Below, in pieces: positions 1-6,408 of a DNA stretch of 11,679 bases. Under the pieces are notes generated by a model. The model had not been told where the DNA came from. It saw only the letters and a program-made list of their open reading frames with translations, and did no database searches. The stretch comes from Halobacteriales archaeon QH_10_67_13 (GTDB taxonomy: Archaea > Halobacteriota > Halobacteria > Halobacteriales > Haloarculaceae): positions 1 through 11,679 of the forward strand of contig PXQL01000009.1 in NCBI GenBank assembly GCA_003021335.1, given 5' to 3'. The position numbers and the translations under genes are program-made. Position 1 is the stretch's first letter; every line of letters begins with the position of its first letter.

Positions 1-1165
1 GCGGAGGTAGGTCGTCGCGACGTCGATGAAGTCGAACTCGGGGTCAAGCGAGACACAGATCCCCTCAAGGACCGTCGCGACCCGCAACACGAGCGCCAGG
101 TTCGGCGGGATTCGGAGAGGAAAATCGTAGATCGTGTCCTCGAACTCATCGACGAGCCGTTGGACCCGGTACTGGTCGACCTCCTGGCCCCGGGCGTCCT
201 TGATCGCGAGCTCGGCGACCTCGGCCATCAGCTGCCGGTCGGCGGTCGGCGAGAGCACCCCCACGGCGACCATCGTGTCGAGGATCTCGTCGACGTCTCG
301 GCGGACCGCCGCGTCGTAAAAGCCGACGATGCTATCCTGGACCTGCTCGTCGACGTACCCGCTCATCCCGAAGTCATAGAAGACGATCGTCCCGTCGGGT
401 TTGACCGCCAGGTTTCCCGGGTGCGGATCAGCGTGAAAGACCCCATCGTCGACGAGCATCTGCATGTACGAGCGCTGGAGCCGCTCGGCCAGGGCGGTGC
501 GGTCGATCCCCCAGGCGTCGAGCTGGTCGCGGTCGGTGATCTTCGCGCCGTCGACGTACTCCATGGTGAGCACGCGCCCGGTCGAGCGCGCGTCAAAGAC
601 CGTTGGCATCCGAACGGTCTCGTCGTCGGCAAAGTTCGCGCGGACCTCCCGGAGCATCTGTGCCTCGCGCTCGTAGTCCATCTCCTGGCGGATCGTCGTC
701 TCGAACTCCTCGGCGAGGGTCTCCAAGGAAAACGACCGGGCGTCGTCGACGAGCCGGGACAACAGCGGCAGCGACCACCGGATGACCCGCAGGTCAGCCT
801 CGACGAGGCGCTCGACGCCAGGTCGGCGGATCTTCACCGCGACGGACCGCCCGTCGAGCTCGGCCCGGTAGACCTGGCCCAGGCTCGCGCCGCTGATCGC
901 GGTCCGATCGAACTCGTCGAAGACCTCCTCGACGGGCCCGAGCTCCGCGCCGGGTCGAGAGCAGCTGGCCGAGCTTGATGAAGGTTGGCCCGAGCGTGAC
1001 CAGCGAGTCGATCAGGCGGGTCGCCCGGCGGCTGCGCTGCTCGACGGTCGGCTCCCGAGAGCGGCCAAACAGCAGAAACCGGCGTCGGTCGCGGGCGTAG
1101 GCGACGATCAGCGGGAGGAACTGCCAGAGGACGACGACGAACCGTTGGTACGCGCGGAGATTCAC
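1..1165 (-). pseudogene. ABC1/AarF/UbiB-family atypical kinase, frameshifted by an internal deletion and cut by the left edge
   Basis: Members of this family are membrane-associated atypical kinases/ATPases, linked in bacteria and mitochondria to isoprenoid-quinone synthesis; the role in haloarchaea is not settled. The gene starts at a GTG (1165-1163) and gives 72 credible residues, with a hydrophobic stretch and the family motif LGPTFIKLGQLLSTR. After position 953 that frame turns to arginine-rich nonsense and stops at 794. The family sequence resumes in another frame at about 951-946 (AELGPVEEVFDEFD) and stays open to base 1. That part holds the nucleotide loop SGASLGQVYRA, the AVKI lysine, the catalytic HADPHPGN (about 450-420) and YDFGMSG (about 385-365). 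About 30 residues normally found between LLSTRP and the ELGPV segment are absent. As written, only a 123-residue truncated product could be made. It lies 9 bp after the Hsp20 gene, so it is probably co-transcribed. The family call is secure; whether the break is real or an assembly error is open. Confidence 0.88.
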
Positions 1166-1174
1166 CAGCGACCC

Positions 1175-1534
1175 TCAGGCCGACGCGTCGACCGGGATCG
1201 TCGTCTCCGACATCCCGGCGCGCTTGGGCAGCCGGACCTCGAGCATTCCCCGATCGATCGTCGCCGTCGCGTCGCGGGCGGTCGCGTCGGAGGGCAGCGG
1301 CAACTCGGCGTCGAGAAACAGCGACCGCTCCTCGCTGACGTAGCGAAACTCCGGCGGGATCGCCTTCGTCCGCCGGGCCTCGACGACCAAGCGGCCATCC
1401 TCGACCCGCAGGTCGGTGGTGTCTGCGGTCGCACCCGGCAGATCGAGAACCACGAGGTACGCGGACTCGTCTTCGAGCACGTCGGCGAACACCGCATCGG
1501 GGAGCTCACCGATCGCCGCACGGAGGTCTGACAT
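1175..1534 (-). CDS. Hsp20/alpha-crystallin-type small heat-shock protein
   Basis: A 119-residue protein made up almost entirely of an alpha-crystallin beta-sandwich domain (about residues 20-115). Visible marks are the strand pattern YLVVLDLPGA, then LRVEDGRLVVEARR, and the late strand motif MLEVRLPKRAG, the counterpart of the classic G-x-L-x-x-x-x-PK signature. Family members are ATP-independent holdases that bind unfolding protein. Both flanking arms are short: the N-terminal arm is about 19 residues and there is no clear IXI motif at the C-terminus, so large oligomers may not form. Start is the ATG at 1534-1532. A run of six T on the coding strand (1564-1559) sits 25-30 bp upstream and could serve as the TATA element. 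The broken AarF-type gene follows after 9 bp, suggesting one transcript. Alternative: the related gas-vesicle protein GvpH, but no gvp genes are present here. Confidence 0.85.
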   Translation of the reverse strand: MSDLRAAIGELPDAVFADVLEDESAYLVVLDLPGATADTTDLRVEDGRLVVEARRTKAIPPEFRYVSEERSLFLDAELPLPSDATARDATATIDRGMLEVRLPKRAGMSETTIPVDASA

Positions 1535-1552
1535 GGCCGCTCGTACGGTAGG

Positions 1553-1572
1553 CCGCGGAAAAAACCCCGCGG
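1553..1572. promoter_or_regulatory. Candidate Hsp20 promoter: A/T run between two CCGCGG copies
   Basis: The 45-bp gap between the HAD and Hsp20 genes holds two CCGCGG hexamers (1553-1558 and 1567-1572) on either side of six A (six T on the coding strand) at 1559-1564. The T run lies 25-30 bp before the Hsp20 start, where haloarchaeal TATA boxes sit. The two hexamers could also pair as a hairpin downstream of the HAD gene. Which role applies, if either, is not shown by sequence. Confidence 0.35.
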
Positions 1573-1579
1573 TGGCGGC

Positions 1580-2041
1580 TCACAGCCGCGTCAGGGAGGT
1601 GACCTGACGGTCGCTCCGAACGCAGAGCCCGACGCGATCGGGGTCGCGGCGCCGGACGTGGACCGCCCCGAGCCCGGCGTTCCAGGCCGCGCCGACGTCG
1701 TTGGGATCGTCGCCGACCAGGACGCCGCGGTCGCGGCCGGCGACGCCGAGGGCGCCGATCGCCCGCTCGACGGGGGCGGGATCGGGCTTCCACCCGAGCC
1801 GATCGTTACAGCAGACGACCGCGTCGAACCAGTCCCGGATGTCGAGCCGATCCAAGACCGGCCCGGTGACGTACGCCTGGCAGTGCGTGACCAGTCCGAC
1901 CGGACCGTCGAGCCCGGGAACGCGGGCGCCGGCGGCCGCGATCGTCTCGTGGACGTACGACTCCTCGACATCGACCAGGGTTCCGTCGAGATCGAGCAGC
2001 CAGTAGTCGGGATCGGCCGTCGGCGTCTGCGCGGTGGCCAT
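1580..2041 (-). CDS. HAD-superfamily hydrolase with most of the cap domain missing
   Basis: A 153-residue haloacid-dehalogenase-type phosphohydrolase with all four core motifs: motif I DLDGT (D17 nucleophile, D19), motif II threonine T52 in GLVTHC, motif III lysine K85 in GWKPDP, and motif IV acidic pair D111/D112 in [16 protein letters not shown]. The substrate is probably a small phosphoester, but it cannot be read from sequence. Only about 30 residues separate motifs I and II, whereas haloarchaeal relatives that I recall have a helical C1 cap there and run to about 210-220 residues. The likely junction is near residues 27-31 (about 1950-1963), and the reading frame is kept. I chose the ATG at 2041; a TTG four codons upstream (in frame, 2050) is less likely. 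It is divergent from gcvPA. The capless form could be real, a remnant, or an assembly gap. Confidence 0.8.
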   Translation of the reverse strand: MATAQTPTADPDYWLLDLDGTLVDVEESYVHETIAAAGARVPGLDGPVGLVTHCQAYVTGPVLDRLDIRDWFDAVVCCNDRLGWKPDPAPVERAIGALGVAGRDRGVLVGDDPNDVGAAWNAGLGAVHVRRRDPDRVGLCVRSDRQVTSLTRL

Positions 2042-2141
2042 CCGAGTCAACTGTTACTCCTCAGAGGCCAAAGTAGGTTCCGAACTCGACGGGTGCCGCA
2101 ACCGAAACTGTTCATTACCTGGATCCACAATGGAGGGGTAC
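2042..2141. promoter_or_regulatory. Divergent promoter region between the HAD hydrolase and gcvPA
   Basis: A 100-bp gap separates two outward-facing genes. For gcvPA, an AT-rich patch (TTCATTACC, about 2111-2119) lies roughly 25-30 bp before the ATG at 2142, and GGAGG at 2132-2136 lies 5 bp before it as a Shine-Dalgarno match. For the HAD gene, TACTTT on the minus strand (about 2076-2071) lies about 30 bp upstream. No glycine-riboswitch-like structure is evident. These are position-based guesses. Confidence 0.4.
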
Positions 2142-3205
2142 ATGGGTGGACGTACCACGGGCAGTCCGTATGCCCCACACACTGCCGGCGAAACCGACGC
2201 GATGCTCGCAGCGGTCGGCGCCGAGTCTGAGGACGAACTGTTCGACGTCCCCGAATCCGTACGCTTCGAGGGCGAGCTGGGCATTCCGTCCCGGGACGAG
2301 CAGACGGTCCGTCGAGAAGTCGGCACACGGCTCGAACAGAACGCGGATCTCGTTGAGTTTCTCGGCCGGGGGCACTACGACCAGTACGTGCCGTCGCTGG
2401 TCGATCACCTGGCCGACCGGCAGGAGTTCCTGAGCTCGTACACGCAGTACCAACCCGAGGTGACCCAGGGATTCCTGCAGGCGTTGTTCGAGTACCAGTC
2501 GATGCTGGTCGAACTGACCGGCCTCGGGGTAGCAAACGCCTCGATGTACGACGCCGCGACCGCGCTGGGCGAGGCGGCAACCTACCCGATGGCGGACGGC
2601 GCGGCCGATACCGACGCGCTCGCCGAACTCGTAGACGAGCAAACGGTCATGGTCTACGCCGAGAGCCCGACGGTCCGGGGCGTGATCGAGGAATCGCTCG
2701 GAGAGATCGGCGCGATCGCCGAGGAGGCCGACGCGCTGTTTACGCTCGGCTCGGATCCGGTCGCGCTGGCCGTCCTCGAGGAGCCGGCGGCGGTCGGCGC
2801 GGATGTCGTGGTCGGCGACGCCGCGACGCTCGGCATGGGCGCCGCTCACGGGATGGGACTGGGCATGTTCGCGACCCGCGAACGGTTCCTCCGGCAGGTG
2901 CCGGGACGGCTGGTCGGGGCCGGCGAGGACGAGGCCGGCCGGCGGGCCTACACGCTCACGCTCCAGACCCGCGAACAGCACATCCGCCGGGAGCGGGCGA
3001 CGAGTAACATCTGCACGAATCAGGCCTGGGTCGCGCTCCCGTCGCCCGAACCGACCAGGCAGCCGGGCAAATCGCCGCGGAACTCGCCGACCGCGGGTTC
3101 GCGGTCCACGCGATCGACGATCACCTCCTCCAGCTGTGCGTGACCGAGACCAACGAACACGCCGTCGACGAGCTCGTCGGCGCGCTGCGGGAGGTGAGCC
3201 GATGA
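2142..3205 (+). pseudogene. gcvPA: Glycine dehydrogenase (decarboxylating) subunit 1, frameshifted with two internal losses
   Basis: This is the alpha part of the split glycine-cleavage P-protein, which with GcvPB decarboxylates glycine and passes aminomethyl to lipoylated GcvH. The N-terminal 299 codons match the family ([85 protein letters not shown]). Two blocks are absent. About 40 residues are gone between T147 and Y148 (2582/2583), in frame. About 55 residues are gone near 3038-3041, with a frame change. After the shift the family C-terminus resumes ([20 protein letters not shown], then [12 protein letters not shown]) and ends at TGA 3203-3205. The un-shifted frame stops at 3143 after 34 nonsense residues. 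Family length is about 440-450 residues, and the pieces plus the gaps add up to that. Start 2142 is favoured by GGAGG 5 bp upstream; an in-frame ATG at 2130 is possible. The stop overlaps gcvPB (ATGA). Confidence 0.9.
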
Positions 3206-4674
3206 CGACCTACGACCAGGCGCGGTGGGTCGACGGCGAAGAGGAGGACGACCGCCACGAGCCGCTGCTCTCGGAGAAGCGCACGAGCGAGCGGGGGGTA
3301 GAGGTGGACCTGCCCGGAGAGCTGACCCGGGACAGCCTTGAGCTACCGGATCTCGCGGAGCCCGAGCTCGCCCGACATTACACCCGGCTCTCGCAGATGA
3401 ACTACGGGATCGAGAGCGGTCCGTTTCCGCTTGGCTCGTGTACGATGAAGTACAACCCCGCCTTCCTCGAGGATCTGGCGGCCCACGAGGCGGGAAGCGT
3501 CCACCCCGACCGCGACGACGAGCACCTCCAGGGGACGCTCGCGGTGATGCACGAGCTGGCCGACCAGCTCGCGACCATCGGGGGCATGGACGCGGTGACG
3601 CTCCAGCCCCCGGCCGGGGCCGCCGGCGAGTTCACCGGCGTGTTGATCGCAAAGGCCTACCACGACCACCGCGGCGAGGACCGGTCTGAGGTGATCGTCC
3701 CCGACGCCGCCCACGGCACGAACTTCGCGAGCGCGGCGATGGCCGGCTTCGACGTCGTCGAGCTGCCGAGCGGCGCGGACGGCCGGGTCGATCTCGAAGC
3801 CCTCGAGGCGGCCGTCGGCGAGGACACCGCGGCGTTGATGCTCACGAATCCCAACACGCTCGGGCTGTTCGAGCGAGACATCGAGGCGATCGCGGAGATC
3901 GTTCACGACGCCGGCGGACTGCTGTACTACGACGGGGCGAATCTCAACGCCCTGCTCGGGCAGGCCCGGCCGGGCGACATGGGCTTTGATATCATGCACT
4001 ACAACGTCCACAAGACCTTCGCCACGCCCCACGGCGGCGGCGGCCCCGGCGCCGGGCCGGTCGGCGTCGTCGAGGAGCTGGCGCCGTTCCTGCCGGCCCC
4101 GCGGGTGCGCCGCACCGAGCAGGCGGCCCCGGCCACCGACGGCGGACTCGCTCAAGCGCGACACGAGGACGCCGCGACCGAGACCGAAGTCGACGCCGCG
4201 GACGACGCCACCGAGGACGGCGTCGGGGGCCGGCGCTACGAGCTGTTCGAGCCCGAACACACGATCGGGAAGGTCCACGGGTTCCGCGGGAACTGGCTGG
4301 TCCTACTCAAGGCCCACGCCTACATCAGCCGGCTGGGCGCGGCGGGACTGGCGGACGCGAGCGCGAAGGCGGTGCTCAACGCCAACTACCTCGCCGAGCA
4401 GATCGACTACGAGGTACCTTACGGCCCGTTCCACCACGAGTTCGTCGCCAGCGCCGACCGCGACGCCGCAGACGTGGCAAAGCGGATGCTCGATCATGGC
4501 GTCCACCCGCCCACGACCAAGTGGCCCGAGCTGGTCGAGGAGGCACTGATGACCGAGCCGACCGAGGCAGAGAGCCGGGAGACGCTCGATCAGCTCGCCG
4601 CAGCGTTCAACCGGATCGATCAGGTCCAAGCCGCCCGGGAACCGCGGCTGTCCTGGCAGGAACTCGACGAATAG
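3202..4674 (+). CDS. gcvPB: Glycine dehydrogenase (decarboxylating) subunit 2, with an acidic insert and a shortened C-terminus
   Basis: The beta subunit of the split P-protein carries the pyridoxal-phosphate site. Catalytic residues are present: K271 in HYNVHKTFATPHGGGGPG is the Schiff-base lysine, and D244 in YYDGANLNALLG should pair with the cofactor ring nitrogen. Other family blocks are SQMNYGIESGPFPLGSCTMKYNP, AVTLQPPAGAAGEFTG and VPDAAHGTNFASAAMAGFDVV. The product is 490 residues, near family length, but two things differ from relatives I know. An acidic, alanine-rich insert occupies about residues 305-343 (4114-4230). Near 4609-4612 the sequence jumps from DQLAAAF straight to RIDQVQAAREPRLSW, skipping about 25 residues usually found there. 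The ATG overlaps the gcvPA stop (ATGA), implying translational coupling. With gcvPA broken the complex probably does not form, unless the break is an artefact or another gcvPA copy exists. Confidence 0.93.
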   Translation: MTTYDQARWVDGEEEDDRHEPLLSEKRTSERGVEVDLPGELTRDSLELPDLAEPELARHYTRLSQMNYGIESGPFPLGSCTMKYNPAFLEDLAAHEAGSVHPDRDDEHLQGTLAVMHELADQLATIGGMDAVTLQPPAGAAGEFTGVLIAKAYHDHRGEDRSEVIVPDAAHGTNFASAAMAGFDVVELPSGADGRVDLEALEAAVGEDTAALMLTNPNTLGLFERDIEAIAEIVHDAGGLLYYDGANLNALLGQARPGDMGFDIMHYNVHKTFATPHGGGGPGAGPVGVVEELAPFLPAPRVRRTEQAAPATDGGLAQARHEDAATETEVDAADDATEDGVGGRRYELFEPEHTIGKVHGFRGNWLVLLKAHAYISRLGAAGLADASAKAVLNANYLAEQIDYEVPYGPFHHEFVASADRDAADVAKRMLDHGVHPPTTKWPELVEEALMTEPTEAESRETLDQLAAAFNRIDQVQAAREPRLSWQELDE

Positions 4675-4693
4675 AGTCTACCGGCCGCCACGG

Positions 4694-4703
4694 TCTTTTT
4701 GTA
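4694..4703 (+). promoter_or_regulatory. T-run after gcvPB: candidate promoter for the acetyltransferase and/or terminator for gcv
   Basis: A run of five T followed by GTA (4696-4703) lies 20-27 bp before the ATG at 4723, close to the usual haloarchaeal TATA spacing for a leaderless transcript. The same T run, 20 bp after the gcvPB stop and following a GC-rich stretch, would also suit archaeal intrinsic termination. The two roles are not exclusive. Confidence 0.35.
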
Positions 4704-4722
4704 CGACACCCCATCGACGAAC

Positions 4723-5166
4723 ATGGACGGCCATTCTATCGAGCTCGAACGGGCAACCGGGGAGACGATCGGCTACGTCGAGGGGCTGCTCGAAGCCTCC
4801 GGACTGCCCACGCGGGACCTTCGAGAGGCGCCGGCGGAATTTTACGTCGGGTACGACGGCGACCGGCGGGTCGGCGTCGGCGGACTCGAGTGTTACGGGA
4901 CGGCGGGACTGCTCCGATCGGTCGTCGTCGAGGAGTCGGTCCGGGGCGAGGGAGTCGGGACGGCACTCTGCGAGCGACTCGAACGGACGGCGCGGGCCGA
5001 AGAGATCGAGCGGCTGTATCTGCTCACGACGACCGCGGCCGAATTTTTCGATCGGCGGGGGTACGCGACGATCGACCGGAGCGAGCCGCCGGCGGCGATC
5101 CGGGAGACCGCCGAGTTCGCGGAACTCTGTCCGGCGACGGCCGTCTGCATGCAGAAGTCGCTGTGA
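4723..5166 (+). CDS. GNAT acetyltransferase resembling ArsN2
   Basis: A 147-residue single-domain GNAT acetyltransferase. The acetyl-CoA-binding motif A is LRSVVVEESVRGEGVGTAL, with the pyrophosphate loop R74-G-E-G-V-G79. Motif B is LLTTTAAEFFDRRGY (residues 100-114). The ending, with PPAAIRET, EFAELCPATAVCM and two conserved cysteines (C136, C142), matches proteins annotated as arsenic-resistance acetyltransferase ArsN2 as I recall them. No arsenic genes (arsR, arsA, arsB, arsM) lie in the window, so the substrate is uncertain. I chose the ATG at 4723 because it begins the domain and has a T-rich element at promoter distance; a TTG eight codons upstream (4699) is unlikely. The gene is intact, and its stop is 12 bp from the stop of the convergent response regulator gene. 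Confidence 0.8.
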   Translation: MDGHSIELERATGETIGYVEGLLEASGLPTRDLREAPAEFYVGYDGDRRVGVGGLECYGTAGLLRSVVVEESVRGEGVGTALCERLERTARAEEIERLYLLTTTAAEFFDRRGYATIDRSEPPAAIRETAEFAELCPATAVCMQKSL

Positions 5167-5187
5167 GCCGTTCGACGGTCAGACGGC
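5167..5187. terminator. Weak inverted repeats between convergent stops
   Basis: Between the stops of the acetyltransferase (5166) and the response regulator (5179), CCGT-TCG-ACGG (5168-5178) can form a 4-bp hairpin; GCCGT (5167-5171) could instead pair with ACGGC (5183-5187). No T run follows on either strand, so a termination role is only a guess from position. Confidence 0.15.
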
Positions 5188-5535
5188 TGCCTCGATCGCG
5201 TCGGCGAGCTCGACGTAGTGGTCGGTGCCGGCGCCTTTCCGGACGACGCCGGTCACGCCCGCGCTCTCGGCGCGCTCCGGGTCGACGCTCGCGGCGGTGA
5301 ACAGGAAAACCGGCAGGTCACCGGTTTCGCGGACCCGCTCGGCGAGCTCGAAGCCGGACATCTCCGGCATCCGGAGGTCAGTGACCAGACAGTCGATCTC
5401 GCCGAGGCAGTCGAGCGCCGCGGCCGCGCTGTTGGTCGTCTCGGCCGCGATCGCGTCGCTTTCCCGCTCGAGGAACGTCTCGGCGAGTTGAAGGATGTCC
5501 GGATCCTCGTCGACGACGAGGACATCAATCGACAT
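5179..5535 (-). CDS. Stand-alone response-regulator receiver domain protein
   Basis: A 118-residue CheY-like receiver with nothing attached. The N-terminal acidic pocket is VVDED (D9, E10, D11), the phosphoacceptor is D53 in CLVTDLRMPEMSG, the switch threonine is T80 in FLFTAA, and the conserved lysine is K100 in VVRKGAGTDHY. All catalytic residues are present. The C-terminal GAGTDHYVELADAI matches the haloarchaeal receiver family often paired with or fused to sensor histidine kinases. No kinase gene lies in the window, so the partner is elsewhere, and the output must be through protein contact because no DNA-binding domain exists. The ATG at 5535-5533 has CTTAAT (minus strand, about 5564-5559) 25-30 bp upstream. 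The gene is divergent from the zinc-ribbon gene. Confidence 0.92.
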   Translation of the reverse strand: MSIDVLVVDEDPDILQLAETFLERESDAIAAETTNSAAAALDCLGEIDCLVTDLRMPEMSGFELAERVRETGDLPVFLFTAASVDPERAESAGVTGVVRKGAGTDHYVELADAIEAAV

Positions 5536-5555
5536 ACCGGCTGTTCGTCGCCGTC

Positions 5556-5592
5556 TCGATTAAGCGTACCGTCTGCCGACGAGATTATAGCG
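5556..5592. promoter_or_regulatory. Back-to-back TATA elements for the response regulator and zinc-ribbon genes
   Basis: The 78-bp gap between divergent starts contains CGATTAAGCG (about 5557-5566; CTTAAT on the minus strand), 25-30 bp before the response regulator ATG. It also contains GATTATAG (about 5582-5589), 25-32 bp before the zinc-ribbon ATG at 5614. Both spacings fit leaderless haloarchaeal promoters. Confidence 0.5.
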
Positions 5593-5613
5593 AGGCGGCC
5601 GCAACAGGCGATC

Positions 5614-5784
5614 ATGAGCCAACGGACGACCCGGTGTGAGGCCTGTGGCTATCGGGTGCGGTGGGATCCGGAGACCCGCGAGGGGCCGACGGTGTTTTTC
5701 GAGGAGGGACGGTGCCCGAGCTGTGGCCGGTCCTTCGAGGATCGGGCGCCGGTCTCGGCGCGACGGGGGCGCAAGCGGCGGTGA
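5614..5784 (+). CDS. 56-residue two-CxxC zinc-ribbon protein
   Basis: A very small basic-tailed protein with two zinc knuckles: C8-E-A-C11-G and C34-P-S-C37-G, 22 residues apart, enclosing WDPETREGPTVFFEEG. This arrangement matches the abundant CPxCG-type small zinc-finger proteins of haloarchaea, whose functions are mostly unknown. The tail (ARRGRKRR) is strongly basic, unusual next to the acidic proteins around it, and could contact nucleic acid. The ATG at 5614 has a good TATA-like element 25-32 bp upstream. Its TGA (5782-5784) overlaps the GTG start of the following acetyltransferase gene (5781) in a GTGA arrangement, so the two are probably translated together. I do not recognise a specific named family. 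Confidence 0.82.
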   Translation: MSQRTTRCEACGYRVRWDPETREGPTVFFEEGRCPSCGRSFEDRAPVSARRGRKRR

Positions 5785-6308
5785 CCGAACTGAACTTCCG
5801 GCGGTACCGGCCGGGCGACGCGGATCCCGTCTGGCACCTCCACGAGTGGGCTCTGGAGGAGGCCGGGACCGACCCCGCCGACCTGCCCGGGGTCAACGAT
5901 CTCCGAGCGGTCAAGGCGACCTACCTCGACGACGGCGACTTCGTTGTCGGGATCGCAGCCGAGGCGCGCCGAGACGAACGGCGCCTCCGGACCGACGACG
6001 GGGTCCTCGTCGCGATGGGGGGATTCCTCCCGAGCGAGGCCGGCCACGAGGACGAGCGCGCCGTCGCGGGCGCGGCCGAGCTCCACCGGATGCGCGTCGC
6101 TCCCACCCGCCAGGGAAGTGGACACGGACGAGTGCTGCTCGAGACCCTCGAGAAGCGCGCGGCGGCTGGCTTCGACCGGCTGCTCGCGACCACCGCGGCC
6201 AGACAGGCGGCGGCGGTCGAGCTGTACGAGAGCGCGGGCTACGACCGGGTCGGAGCGTCGGCCTACGGCGAGTACGAGCTCCGGCATTTCGAGAAGCGAC
6301 TCGGGTGA
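5781..6308 (+). CDS. GNAT-family acetyltransferase coupled to the zinc-ribbon gene
   Basis: A 175-residue GNAT acetyltransferase. Motif A is ELHRMRVAPTRQGSGHGRVLLETL (residues 100-123) with the acetyl-CoA loop Q111-G-S-G-H-G116. Motif B follows as TTAARQAAAVELYESAGY (about 138-154), a form common in small-molecule or general GNATs. The domain starts with FRRYRPGDADPVWHLHEWAL and looks intact. The acceptor substrate cannot be told. The GTG at 5781 is chosen because it begins the domain and overlaps the previous stop by 4 nt; the same frame is open upstream to 5661, but that part reads as out-of-frame zinc-ribbon sequence. Coupling suggests the zinc-ribbon protein and this enzyme act together, but this is inference. 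Confidence 0.87.
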   Translation: MTELNFRRYRPGDADPVWHLHEWALEEAGTDPADLPGVNDLRAVKATYLDDGDFVVGIAAEARRDERRLRTDDGVLVAMGGFLPSEAGHEDERAVAGAAELHRMRVAPTRQGSGHGRVLLETLEKRAAAGFDRLLATTAARQAAAVELYESAGYDRVGASAYGEYELRHFEKRLG

Positions 6309-6408
6309 CCGCACCCGGAGGACGACGGAGTGGGAACCCGACGGGATACCGTACCGTCCCGCTCCGACTCGCGGGAGATTCAAACGGGATGGCGAGCCCA
6401 CGCCGGGT

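Noticed and set aside
2583..3041. Programmed frameshift or intron as the explanation for the gcvPA break
   Set aside because: Sequence is missing rather than added at the break, so splicing cannot restore the protein, and a ribosomal shift would still lack about 55 residues.
3343..4278. A 311-codon minus-strand frame inside gcvPB
   Set aside because: It lies antisense to a confidently identified enzyme, with composition expected from codon bias.
5661..5780. Upstream extension of the second GNAT frame
   Set aside because: It overlaps the zinc-ribbon gene and reads as non-homologous sequence; the GTG at 5781 begins the domain.
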